Position numbers and translations under genes: made by a program. DNA of 64,000 nt. Origin: JAGQPD01 sp020426865 (GTDB taxonomy: Bacteria > Planctomycetota > Planctomycetia > Pirellulales > Pirellulaceae). The stretch is taken from contig JAWKTN010000011.1 in assembly GCA_041399065.1 (NCBI GenBank), positions 1-64,000 of the forward strand, written 5' to 3'. The notes under the pieces were generated by a model, which ran no database searches, was not told the origin of the DNA, and saw nothing but the letters and a program-made list of their open reading frames with translations. Below, piece after piece: positions 53,001 to 60,736 of this stretch (its first letter is position 1; the number at the start of each line of letters is the position of its first letter).

Positions 53001-55754
53001 GTAACCGTCGAACCGCTCGCCGACGCGACTTATGATATCACGACCACATTCGAAGACGCCGCGGGTAACCGTAGCCCCGCAAGCTTGCCGCTGACAATTA
53101 CCATTGACACGATCGAGCCCAACACGCCGCTGTTGGACTTGACCACCGACAGTGGCCGCAATAACTCCGATAATATCACGAACTTCAATCGTCCCGTTCT
53201 GACGGTCACGGCCAACGACACGACCAATGGAGGGGCTAATCCGGCGCCCAACGACATCAAGTACCGCATTTACCTGCGCCCCGACGGCAATGTGGGGGTC
53301 GATGAATTGCTGGTCGTCGACTCGTTTTCACTGAATGGTAACAGTTTTGTTACTGCCGGTTTCTTCACTCACACGGTCACACAAACACTGAACGACGCGA
53401 CCGGTGTCGTAATTCCCGACGGCGTCCACAACTTCAAGTTGGAGGTGGAGGACCGAGCTGGCAATATCAGCCACGATTTTCTGCTGCAAGTGACGATCGA
53501 CACCGTAGCGCCGATCGCTCCAACGCTCGTTCTCTCGCCAGCTACGGATTCGCATGTGGCGATCGATGCCACGACCCTGGCCGATCGGGTGACAAACATC
53601 ACCGAACCGGTATTCCTGGGGTTTGCTGAAGACAATGCGATTGTGACGGTTACGTCGGCCGGGGCCATTTTGGGAAAAGATGTCGCCGTACCGTTTGATG
53701 GTAACGTGCTGTCGCCGTTGGGAGCCTGGTCGGTGGAGTCGCGAGTGGACATGAATGACCCGGCCGTTTTCGCAGCGTTGGATCGTCTGCGGACGATTCT
53801 GGCGACGGCCGAAGATCTGGCGGGGAACGTCGGCCCGGAACAGGCCTTGGAGATCTTTGTCGACACGCAAGGTCCGCGGATCATCGATATTGAAATCAAC
53901 TCGCCAGGCAACCCATTTGATTTATTTGCCGAAAAACCAGCAACGGTAGGGCCAACGCCACTGGTGAATGCTCTCGTATTGACGTTTGAGGACCTGCCCG
54001 ACCGATTGGCTCCTGGATTTCTCTACAATACACTCGTCGAGGCAATTGCCGAGGACCTGGCACTGTATCAGTTGACGGGAGACCACAACGGGATCATTCC
54101 GATTCAAAGTGCGGTATACAATCAGATCGTTTTGGCGGATGGACTTCCTGCGTTGGCAACCGTTACGTTGACATTCGCGGAACCGTTGCCCGATGATCGA
54201 TTTACCCTGCTTGTGTCAGAAAAGATTGTCGATCCGGCGAGCAACCATCTTCGCGACGTTGACGGAGGCTATTACTTGCGCCGATTTACCGTCGACAGCC
54301 GCCCCGAGATCGCGTCGTGGGCACCGCCGAGTGTGTACGTGGATATCAATGGCAACTTCTTGTGGGATCCAGAAAACTCCGATGACGATGGGAACGAGGA
54401 TCTCGTATTTGAGTTTGGTTTGACGAAGGACGTGATCTTTGCTGGCAACTTCACCGCCAATCCGGCCGACCTGGCCAACGGCTTCGACAAGCTGGCGGCA
54501 TACGGAACGTTGGGGATTGGTGGCAACCTGGTGATGCGTTGGTTGATCGATACGGATGACGACGGCGTGCCGGATATCGATCTGGCCGAGCCGGTGAATT
54601 TGCCGGGCATGCCTTTCGCGGGCCGCTTCGATGCGAGCAACGCCAATGGCGACGAGGTCGGGCTGTTTACGGGAACCGTGTTCTATTTCGACACGGATCA
54701 CGATTATCAGCTGGACACGCGGATTGATTCACAGCTGCGCGGCTATCCAGTGTCGGGTGATTTTGACGGAGACGGGTTTGATGATCTGGCGACGTGGAAT
54801 GAGCAGGATGATCGCTTTGAATTCGACTTTGCCAATGGCGTATTGCGCGGCTGGGATGGAGTGATCGACGAGACATTCAGTGTCAATTTCCCGGGTGTCC
54901 GTGAACGTCCGGTGGCGGCGGACATGGACCAGGATGGTTTCGATGACATCGGTCTCTGGGTGCCGGACCGCAGCGGCGTCGTGGATGAGGATGCAGCCGA
55001 ATGGTACATCCTCGTTTCGGGTGGAGCGTCGGTGCTGGACCGCGTGGTGGTGGACCCGCAATTCGGATACAACGTCGTGCCGTTCACGACCATTCCGTTT
55101 GGCAATGACATCTTTGCGCAATTTGGCGATGAGTACGCGTTGCCGGTATTGGGCAATTTTGACCCGCCGGTCGTCAGTGCTGAGTTGGAACAGACGACAA
55201 CGTCCGCGTTCACCAATCCCGACGATCCAATGGATATCAACGGTGACGGAATAGTGTCTACATTGGACGTGGTCGTGTTGATCGACGATCTGGATCGTCA
55301 CCATCCACGCGAGCTGAGCGATGGCGATTCGTTCCTGCTGGATGGCAGGCACTATGTCGACCCCAACGGCGACGGCATGGTGTCGCAGCTGGATGCCGTC
55401 TTGTTGATTGGCCGTTTAGACGAGTTGACAGCGGCCGCAGCTGCATCGCCCGTGCCGCGTATTGTCGCGACTTCTTTTGTTGGTTTACCAGACGACGGTA
55501 TGACTACTGGTTCCGACGATATGACAGGAGCCGCTCAGCCGCAGAGTAAACGGATTGCCGCCAGGGCTTCCAATTCGATCCGAGCGACAGACGCCGCCTT
55601 GGCTCATATTTCGAGCTGGGCAGGCGAAAGGGCCTTCCGGCCCGAGAGACGGCCGAGGTCCGTGATCGGCACGTCGCGAACATCTACGGAATGTTTCGTA
55701 GTCGCCGTCGACGGCGTGTTGGGCGGATGGGACATGGAGAGTGACCGGGACTAG
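50046..55754 (+). CDS. Giant secreted protein: FG-GAP-like repeats, metzincin-like protease, PPC domain, Ig-like repeats, dockerin-like end
   Basis: 1902 residues from the ATG at 50046 (AAGGGA lies about eight bases upstream). The very basic N-terminus with MRPEQLEQRHLLTG is a recognised planctomycete cell-surface start. Next come seven or so repeats (DVNNDGLDEILFGDTAAGTI) of FG-GAP/VCBS type. At about residue 486 is the metzincin motif HELGHTLNLRH with a Met-turn SVMNY about 25 residues later. A PPC domain follows (ENDTLETATILGSEPE; VDFYKYTAHDTGRLIV), then three or more Ig-like repeats (SDTGMFNNDDVTN; ITIDTIEPNTPLLDLTTDSG), another repeat block (GDFDGDGFDDLATWN) and a dockerin-like pair (MDINGDGIVSTLDVVVLIDD; VDPNGDGMVSQLDAVLLIGR). 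Likely secreted and possibly Ca2+-dependent; target unknown. Confidence 0.82.
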   Translation: MARQERKQRMSQRQRMGKRGGSMRRGGSMRPEQLEQRHLLTGIVAGVAAGETLTFLHGGQAIDKYDSGYVAASGFALGDTNGNGLDEILVADVSTGAIRILDPTGFELGSFNVGFTANDKIASGDVNNDGLDEILFGDTAAGTITVLSEAGATLNTFAGSFGNQDGLVAGDINNDGFDEIIVIDAATGTAELFNQVGTSLTTFATSYTATSWVDIGDVNDAGGEELVVASSATGNIVSMDGTGVQIATFAAGFAAGDKIGVGDENVNGPTEISLASAATGQVQRFTSNGTLLGSYAAGYAAGDGFLVSDINLDADGDGLYDVWEIQGYDADGDGVVDVDLPTMGADPAHKDLYLEFDWMVGDAPARSQIQLFKQAFALAPVDAGGITNPDGLPGINLWVDTGGLIDSGSGLFVGDNFGGGNSIPSMPIANLDTDFYTVKNANFNAARRAIFRYAISATPGGFGGGWGEIGGNDFIEYNHDAGTIMHELGHTLNLRHGGDENNNCKPNYVSVMNYEYQFGIRQNDGTTIIDYSPPRTAAGRGTAPLPTLVENNLDETQILDPTDGNNRLSYIDASGNRRFARLDQPIDWNGDGDTNDVGITVNLDTSDENGRPSACTNGVTNATLTGHDDWSVIDIPFRQFDDPLGIAINPELEPIPVFPDVSPDAFEENDTLETATILGSEPEITLRDLTIDFTGDVDFYKYTAHDTGRLIVNMYFDDLLGLGNLDLRIVDSDGNEIALSDSTTDDEQLIIPVVAQEMYFIHVFGSDEGVNAYSLEIENFPAPVPDPVDLDPASDTGMMNDDDVTADTTPRFLIQADLSQFAGITILNPTQANAGDVPGAAVLVNIVNTSDGTVSSWFASALGTTGHLFQFTPAAALADGVFFVTAAVQIFDGQSITQTGRSQLSAPLTLTIAGDGLVVQPPAPDMLESSDTGMFNNDDVTNKMSPAFSGETFAGAKVRVFARNTVTNTNQLVGEGVAGSDGLWEVTVEPLADATYDITTTFEDAAGNRSPASLPLTITIDTIEPNTPLLDLTTDSGRNNSDNITNFNRPVLTVTANDTTNGGANPAPNDIKYRIYLRPDGNVGVDELLVVDSFSLNGNSFVTAGFFTHTVTQTLNDATGVVIPDGVHNFKLEVEDRAGNISHDFLLQVTIDTVAPIAPTLVLSPATDSHVAIDATTLADRVTNITEPVFLGFAEDNAIVTVTSAGAILGKDVAVPFDGNVLSPLGAWSVESRVDMNDPAVFAALDRLRTILATAEDLAGNVGPEQALEIFVDTQGPRIIDIEINSPGNPFDLFAEKPATVGPTPLVNALVLTFEDLPDRLAPGFLYNTLVEAIAEDLALYQLTGDHNGIIPIQSAVYNQIVLADGLPALATVTLTFAEPLPDDRFTLLVSEKIVDPASNHLRDVDGGYYLRRFTVDSRPEIASWAPPSVYVDINGNFLWDPENSDDDGNEDLVFEFGLTKDVIFAGNFTANPADLANGFDKLAAYGTLGIGGNLVMRWLIDTDDDGVPDIDLAEPVNLPGMPFAGRFDASNANGDEVGLFTGTVFYFDTDHDYQLDTRIDSQLRGYPVSGDFDGDGFDDLATWNEQDDRFEFDFANGVLRGWDGVIDETFSVNFPGVRERPVAADMDQDGFDDIGLWVPDRSGVVDEDAAEWYILVSGGASVLDRVVVDPQFGYNVVPFTTIPFGNDIFAQFGDEYALPVLGNFDPPVVSAELEQTTTSAFTNPDDPMDINGDGIVSTLDVVVLIDDLDRHHPRELSDGDSFLLDGRHYVDPNGDGMVSQLDAVLLIGRLDELTAAAAASPVPRIVATSFVGLPDDGMTTGSDDMTGAAQPQSKRIAARASNSIRATDAALAHISSWAGERAFRPERRPRSVIGTSRTSTECFVVAVDGVLGGWDMESDRD

Positions 55755-55765
55755 GAAGACAGAAA

Positions 55766-55812
55766 CAAAAAAGGCGTCCCGATTACCGCACAAAGGAGGT
55801 AAAAGGGGCGCC
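55766..55812 (-). terminator. Probable terminator of the chemotaxis operon
   Basis: On the minus strand GGCGCCCC (55805-55812) pairs with GGGACGCC (55773-55780) around a 24-base loop, followed by a run of six or more T residues. It lies about 60 bases past the last gene of the operon. Confidence 0.5.
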
Positions 55813-55871
55813 CTGTCGTTGCCGGTTGGCGTTGCCCGTGGTCTGGTGCCGCTACGAGGTTTCGTGGATTG

Positions 55872-56351
55872 TTACTTGGCCAACAGGGCGATTTGCCCTG
55901 TCCCGTAACGCGGAATCTTGGCAACAAATTCAGTTCGGTCCGAGCTAGCCGAGATGGCGGCCGCAACGGTTTCGTCAATTGGTCCCCCGGGAAAAACGAC
56001 GCTGCCGAGCTTGAGGTGTTGCTTGCTGTGGTCGCTGAAGACGTTGACACAGATATTGAACACTTCGGAGAGATTCTCTTGGATGTTCGGCGCGACCTGT
56101 CCCGATTTCACTCCGTCATTAGCGATGGCGGGAGGGACCATGGTTAGTGCCGCACCGGCGAAGTTCGCGAATGCCACGTCGCAAACGATCAGTCGTTGGA
56201 TGATGTTTTCATCATCGATGTACGCGGCCGCAGTGTAGGCGGCAGACGTATCGATGGGGGTCTTAGCTTCTGTGACGGCAACGTCGCCGTAGAGTCCCGA
56301 AAGGAGATGTGCGATGTGATCGGAGGACGGTAGGGTAGCAGCTGTCGCCAT
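55872..56351 (-). CDS. Possible CheX-like protein, last gene of chemotaxis operon
   Basis: About 159 residues, family not recognised with confidence. The helix ENLSEVFNICVNVFSDH has the Glu-x-x-Asn spacing used by CheC/CheX phosphatases to hydrolyse CheY-phosphate. The preceding segment FANFAGAALTMVPPAIAND would be the first strand-helix unit. Only one such motif is present, as in CheX. The ATG at 56351 has AAAGGAA about nine bases upstream; a longer frame overlapping the cheY stop was rejected. It begins 47 bases after cheY and precedes the operon terminator. If it is a phosphatase or a scaffold, CheY is its expected partner. Confidence 0.5.
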   Translation of the reverse strand: MATAATLPSSDHIAHLLSGLYGDVAVTEAKTPIDTSAAYTAAAYIDDENIIQRLIVCDVAFANFAGAALTMVPPAIANDGVKSGQVAPNIQENLSEVFNICVNVFSDHSKQHLKLGSVVFPGGPIDETVAAAISASSDRTEFVAKIPRYGTGQIALLAK

Positions 56352-56398
56352 GATTGTGGTTCCTTTGGGGTTGGGTGAATGCTGGTGAGTGGTCGGGA

Positions 56399-56761
56399 TC
56401 ACGCGAGGATTGGCTGGATGGCTGTTTCCAGCGAATCGGGCGTGAATGGTTTGGTGACAATAAAGGCCGCTCCGGCGGCTTTGGCTTCTTCGCGAACTTC
56501 GTTACCGCTTTCGGACGTAATGAAGCCAAAGTGCACTTGATTTCCCGCTTCCCGAACGGCGCGGAGCAAGTCAATTCCTTTCATTTGCGGCATATTCCAA
56601 TCGGACAATACGAGGTCCGGCGACTGGGCCGCAATAATGTTGACCGCCTCGGTGCCGTCGCAGGCTTCGATGATTTGCGTGTTGGGTAGGCCGATTTGCT
56701 TCAGCGCCCGGCCAACGATCATGCGCATGGCCTTGCTGTCGTCGACGATGAGAATCTTCAT
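56399..56761 (-). CDS. cheY: CheY-type single-domain response regulator
   Basis: A 120-residue receiver without output domain. Acidic pocket Asp7-Asp8, phosphoacceptor Asp54 in DLVLSDWNMP, conserved Thr/Ser in FITSES and Lys in FIVTKPF. It should be phosphorylated by CheA and diffuse to a motor or pilus switch. It sits between cheX and the last operon gene, 84 bases after cheX. A second receiver in the same operon (60292-60678) may act as sink or alternative output. Confidence 0.93.
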   Translation of the reverse strand: MKILIVDDSKAMRMIVGRALKQIGLPNTQIIEACDGTEAVNIIAAQSPDLVLSDWNMPQMKGIDLLRAVREAGNQVHFGFITSESGNEVREEAKAAGAAFIVTKPFTPDSLETAIQPILA

Positions 56762-56845
56762 GGGATCACCTTAACGCTGCTAGAGACTAAGTGGCGGATG
56801 TTATCAGTTCCATTGGCGTGTCATAGGACACGGTGGTTGTTCGTG

Positions 56846-57316
56846 TTAGCTGGTTGCGGCTGTGCCGCAGAATCCTTTTTCGGTCAATCTCATGGCGACA
56901 ATGCCATTGAGGCAATGAAAGTGCAGATCGGTGCAAGGAGCGCCTTGGGTGTCCGTGAACGACCATTCGCGGCGACGATCGACCCTTGGAAGGGACAGCG
57001 AGCATTCACCTCCAATGATTCCTTTGACATTGCCGCCGATCATGTTGGCGATTTCGCCAAGTGCGTCAAAGACGTCATTTTCCGGCAAGTTGTCTGCGGC
57101 TGCTTCGTACATTCCGCTGGCGATTTGACGCGCCACGCGTTCGGTGGTGACGATTTCCAGCGCCGATGTCCAGTCACCGGAGACGCCGATGTAACTTGCC
57201 ACGAGCGGCTCAGCCGCATCGGCCGGCTCCTGTGCGGCCGGCTCGATGGGGATGCCCAGCATCGAGGTAAATACGTCGCAGGCAACTTGGGTCAGTGTGT
57301 CATTGTCGATTTGCAT
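56846..57316 (-). CDS. cheX: CheX chemotaxis phosphatase
   Basis: 156 residues, CheC/CheX/FliY fold with a single active motif: DVFDALGEIANMIGGNVKGI, in which Glu and Asn (GEIAN) attack CheY-phosphate. The segment CSLSLPRV follows, as in CheX proteins. It replaces CheZ, which is absent here. It starts 12 bases after the cheR stop. The N-terminal 40 residues are Pro/Ala-rich and variable. The pairing with cheY immediately downstream supports the assignment. Confidence 0.82.
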   Translation of the reverse strand: MQIDNDTLTQVACDVFTSMLGIPIEPAAQEPADAAEPLVASYIGVSGDWTSALEIVTTERVARQIASGMYEAAADNLPENDVFDALGEIANMIGGNVKGIIGGECSLSLPRVDRRREWSFTDTQGAPCTDLHFHCLNGIVAMRLTEKGFCGTAATS

Positions 57317-57328
57317 GTTGTTTTCCGT

Positions 57329-58156
57329 TTACGTTGACGGACGATAACAGACGGTGCCTCCCACCTCTTCTCTGACGAAGTCGGTGTTGAGGTTAATCAA
57401 TGTCTCACCACCGCCCAGGAACAGGTAGCCATCGGGTTTCAAGACTCGTCGAACTCGTTTTAGAATTTCCAGTTTTCGTTCCTTGGCGAAATAGATCAGT
57501 ACGTTTCGAATGAAAACGATGTCGTGTTGTGCCATGTAAGGAAACGATTCAAACAAGTTTAGCTTGCGAAAATCGATAAGACGTCGGATTTCAGGTTTAA
57601 CACACCACTGTGTCCCGTGGCGGTCGAAGTACTTCACTAACAGTGGCGTAGGGAGGCCGCGATTCACTTCGAATTGTGTGTAGTTTCCGCTACGACATTT
57701 TTCTAGCATCGTGTCGGAGATGTCGGTCGCGGTGATTTGCAGATTCCAAGTCGCCCGTTGCGGAAAGTGTTCCGCGAATGTCATTGCGATGCTGTACGGT
57801 TCTTGCCCGCTGGAGCTGGCCGCACACCAGATGGAAACTCGTTTCTCGGTTGCCCTCGTTTTGGCGAGCTGTGGAAAGATGTGGTCACGCAACGCGGCAA
57901 AGGGGTGCATATCGCGAAAAAAGCTGGTTTCGTTGATCGTCATGGCCTCAACGACTTGATTTCGTAGCGTCGGATTGTGCCGTGTCTTCAGCCGTGTGAC
58001 GAGGTCGGCGATCGACTTCAGCTCGTGTTGCTGCAGCAGCGGTGCCAATCGCTGTTCGAACAGATAGCTCTGCTGTTGCGAAATGGAATTGCCGATGGTC
58101 TGGCAAACCAGATCGCGTAGGTAGTCGATATCGGGGGATGCAAGGGTTGCTGGCAT
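57329..58156 (-). CDS. cheR: CheR chemoreceptor methyltransferase
   Basis: 275 residues. The N-terminal four-helix domain (about 1-75) carries EAMTINETSFFRD, the CheR signature that contacts receptor and SAM. The C-terminal Rossmann domain has RVSIWCAASSSGQEPYSIAM (SAM motif I), ITATDISDTMLEKCRSG and DIVFIRNVLIYFAKERKLE. It methylates glutamates of the receptor encoded in the same operon and works against CheB. Length is standard. It begins 41 bases after the cheB stop. Confidence 0.95.
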   Translation of the reverse strand: MPATLASPDIDYLRDLVCQTIGNSISQQQSYLFEQRLAPLLQQHELKSIADLVTRLKTRHNPTLRNQVVEAMTINETSFFRDMHPFAALRDHIFPQLAKTRATEKRVSIWCAASSSGQEPYSIAMTFAEHFPQRATWNLQITATDISDTMLEKCRSGNYTQFEVNRGLPTPLLVKYFDRHGTQWCVKPEIRRLIDFRKLNLFESFPYMAQHDIVFIRNVLIYFAKERKLEILKRVRRVLKPDGYLFLGGGETLINLNTDFVREEVGGTVCYRPST

Positions 58157-58197
58157 GAGGTGTCTGCTTCGTTCACACAGGAGTTGGAGTTGCTGAA

Positions 58198-59337
58198 TCA
58201 GGCAGTTGACATTGGCATTAGGCTGGTCGATCGCCCCACGGTTCGAGCGATCTCGTTGGGGAGGTCGCCCAGCGGTACAACCTTATCTGCCAAACCGGCT
58301 TCCCAGACGGCTCGCGGCATCCCCCACACGGTGCTGGACGCTTCGTCCTGCACGAATACGCGACCACCTGCTTTTTGAATTTTTTCTGCACCTGCCACGC
58401 CGTCCTTCCCCATGCCGGTCAATACAATTGCCAATGCCGTGTCACGGTAGGCGGTGGCGACGGACCGAAACAACACATCCACGGAGGGGCGGCACGAGTT
58501 CTCCGGCGGAGATTGGCACAGCTTTGACTGGAAACGGGCTCCTTGACTAACGACAGTCAGATGGTAGTCGCCAGGGGCAATCCATACCTGGCCAGCCGAC
58601 AGGGTCTGACCGTCGACGGCCTCTTTTACATTAAATGGCGATGTGGACGATAGGCGTTCGGCCAATAACGTCGTGAAAATTGGCGGCATATGCTGAGCAA
58701 TCAGGATTGGGACATCCAAATCACGAGGTAGTTGCGATAACAGGCTTGCCAATGCCGTCGGGCCTCCAGTCGAGACCCCGACCGCAACGACTCGGACCGG
58801 CGCGGCTCGCCGCGGTCTTCTGCCACCGTCTTGTTCGATGGCCCGCGACGTACGTTGAACGGGTGGATGGCTCGTAGACGCCAGCGCCCGCCCCTCGTCG
58901 CCGACGGCAGGATGCTTGCGGTACCGTGCCGCCCACGTCAGGACTTTGGGGACAAGCTCGTCACTCAGTTGCTTGAGCGCGTCGTCCAGGTGTCCCGAGC
59001 CGGTCGGTTTCGCCACATAGTCCGTGGCGCCACGAGCCAGCGCATCGAGCGTCGCCTCGCCACCCCGCGTCGTGAGCGAGCTGCACATGATAATGGGCAC
59101 CTGCGGTGACATTGCCCGAATGGCAGTCGTGGCCTCAATACCGTCCATCACCGGCATCTCCACATCGAGTACGACCACATCGGGATCAATGCGTCGAAAA
59201 TTGTCGACCGCCTCTTTGCCATGTTTGGCGGAGAAGGCAATCTCGCATTTTTGACTGCGTTCGAAGACCTCACCGAGCAGCTTGCGCACGACGGAGGAAT
59301 CATCTGCATGCAGAATGCGGTACTTCTGATTCATCAA
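58198..59337 (-). CDS. cheB: CheB receptor methylesterase/deamidase
   Basis: 379 residues. The receiver domain (1-125) has Asp58 as phosphoacceptor in VVVLDVEMPVMDG. The linker (about 140-180) is Arg/Pro-rich and variable. The catalytic domain (about 180-370) has the expected triad: Ser189 in GVSTGGP, His216 in IAQHMPP and Asp312 in TGMGKDG. It demethylates and deamidates receptor glutamates when phosphorylated by CheA, giving feedback adaptation. It starts 34 bases after the HDOD gene and is followed by cheR, the usual pairing. Confidence 0.95.
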   Translation of the reverse strand: MMNQKYRILHADDSSVVRKLLGEVFERSQKCEIAFSAKHGKEAVDNFRRIDPDVVVLDVEMPVMDGIEATTAIRAMSPQVPIIMCSSLTTRGGEATLDALARGATDYVAKPTGSGHLDDALKQLSDELVPKVLTWAARYRKHPAVGDEGRALASTSHPPVQRTSRAIEQDGGRRPRRAAPVRVVAVGVSTGGPTALASLLSQLPRDLDVPILIAQHMPPIFTTLLAERLSSTSPFNVKEAVDGQTLSAGQVWIAPGDYHLTVVSQGARFQSKLCQSPPENSCRPSVDVLFRSVATAYRDTALAIVLTGMGKDGVAGAEKIQKAGGRVFVQDEASSTVWGMPRAVWEAGLADKVVPLGDLPNEIARTVGRSTSLMPMSTA

Positions 59338-59371
59338 ACGAGTTCTCCGTAGCAGTTCGACAGGTATCGAG

Positions 59372-60283
59372 TTATATATTGACGGCTTCGGCCGCGTCTT
59401 GTAGTGAATGGTTCATGATTTCGTTTGCCGATGATGCGAACAACTCCATGATTCGCGCCCCTCGTTCAGCAGCGATGATCTGGATCCCGGGATTCAAAAG
59501 TGGATCGTAACCAAGCGGTTCGTTGAATCGCTGCAAATGGTTGGCGACGTGATCCGCGGCATGGATCAGGGCCACGAGCTCGCGGTTGTTCGTAGCTTCC
59601 AGCGGAGTGTGATGGTATTGCACGACGTCGACCAAGGCACTGGGCAGTTTGTTGCGGTCGGCGAACGCGGCCCCTAGCTCGGCGTGCGTGCCGCCGATGA
59701 CCGTCCGCTCGTGTTCGAGCGTCGCGGCGGATTCATCGAACTCGAGTGGGTCGATTTCGGAAAACCGCTCTGGCACTAAGACGGCAAACAGTGTGCGGCC
59801 AATGTCATGCATCAGTCCAGCAGTGAATTCTTCCCCCTGAAATCCCAGGTGAAGCGTGCGATTCAAATGGAGTGCCGCCACCGCCGTAACGTAGCTGTGC
59901 TTCCACAACACGCCACGTATCCACTCTTCTTCCAAGTCGACGCTTTTCATCATCGTCGACATGCACGAAGAGAGGATCAGGTTCTTGCATTGGCGGAATC
60001 CGAGCCGAATGACCGCTTCGTGGAGGCTCACGACCGGCGCGCCGACACGATAAACGGCGCTATTGGCAAGACGCAGGATATCGGCAGCAAGCTTCATGTC
60101 GTGCTCGACAACCGAGGCGAATTCCCCAATCGCGCAGTCGGGATCCTTGACGATCTCCAGTGCTTGAGTCGCCACGCTTGGCAACATCCGGATCTTCTCC
60201 GCCTTGCCGTTAAGCAATGAGAAGAATTCGGACGATGCGGTTGCGCCGCTTGTCGTGTTCGTTGGAGTTGAGGACATGTTCAA
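59372..60283 (-). CDS. HDOD-domain protein
   Basis: 303 residues containing an HDOD domain, a catalytically impaired relative of the HD phosphohydrolases. Visible features: KIRMLPSVATQALEIVKDP at the start, LANSAVYRVGAPVVSLHEAVIRLGFR (the characteristic helix pair), and FTAGLMHDIGRTLFAVL, which keeps a His-Asp. These proteins often act as scaffolds in signalling and are commonly found with chemotaxis or c-di-GMP genes. No receiver domain is attached. It is separated from the upstream receiver gene by eight bases, so that receiver may be its partner. Function in this operon is unknown. Confidence 0.87.
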   Translation of the reverse strand: MNMSSTPTNTTSGATASSEFFSLLNGKAEKIRMLPSVATQALEIVKDPDCAIGEFASVVEHDMKLAADILRLANSAVYRVGAPVVSLHEAVIRLGFRQCKNLILSSCMSTMMKSVDLEEEWIRGVLWKHSYVTAVAALHLNRTLHLGFQGEEFTAGLMHDIGRTLFAVLVPERFSEIDPLEFDESAATLEHERTVIGGTHAELGAAFADRNKLPSALVDVVQYHHTPLEATNNRELVALIHAADHVANHLQRFNEPLGYDPLLNPGIQIIAAERGARIMELFASSANEIMNHSLQDAAEAVNI

Positions 60284-60291
60284 TGTGTTCT

Positions 60292-60678
60292 CTAAAGGCC
60301 GGCTACGCCGATGTACTTCAGTTTTTCGGTGAGCATCTCGGGCGAGAATGGTTTCATGACGAACTCGTCCACGCCGGCCATCAAGGCCCGTGCCATTTGG
60401 GCAGGCTCGGTTTCCGTCGTGACCATCACCAACTTGATCCGTTCGTATTGGCTATCTGCTCGAACGGCCTTAACGAATTCAATGCCGTTCATGACTGGCA
60501 TATTCCAGTCGACGAGTGCCATTTCGACGTTGGTGGCGTTGGCAAGTTGCTCGAGCGCCTCCTTGCCGTCACCAGCTTCGATGACCTCAAAACCCATTTT
60601 TTCCACAATGCCGCGCAAGATCCGCCGCATTGCCCGCGAGTCATCTATGACGAGTGCCTGCATGGTGAGAGTATCCAA
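60292..60678 (-). CDS. Single-domain response regulator (second CheY-like)
   Basis: 128 residues, receiver only. Acidic residues Asp12-Asp13 (VIDDSRAM), phosphoacceptor Asp57 in VEMALVDWNMP, conserved Thr in MVTTETE and Lys in FVMKPFSPE. The translation start could be the Met at residue 6 (MQALVIDD). Differs from the other receiver in the operon, so it is not a recent duplicate. Its position directly before the HDOD gene suggests that the two act together. Confidence 0.92.
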   Translation of the reverse strand: MDTLTMQALVIDDSRAMRRILRGIVEKMGFEVIEAGDGKEALEQLANATNVEMALVDWNMPVMNGIEFVKAVRADSQYERIKLVMVTTETEPAQMARALMAGVDEFVMKPFSPEMLTEKLKYIGVAGL

Positions 60679-60736
60679 ATGTAAAACACAATAATGTGGG
60701 AGCTGGTAATGTGGGAGCTGGTCGCGATCGTGCTAC

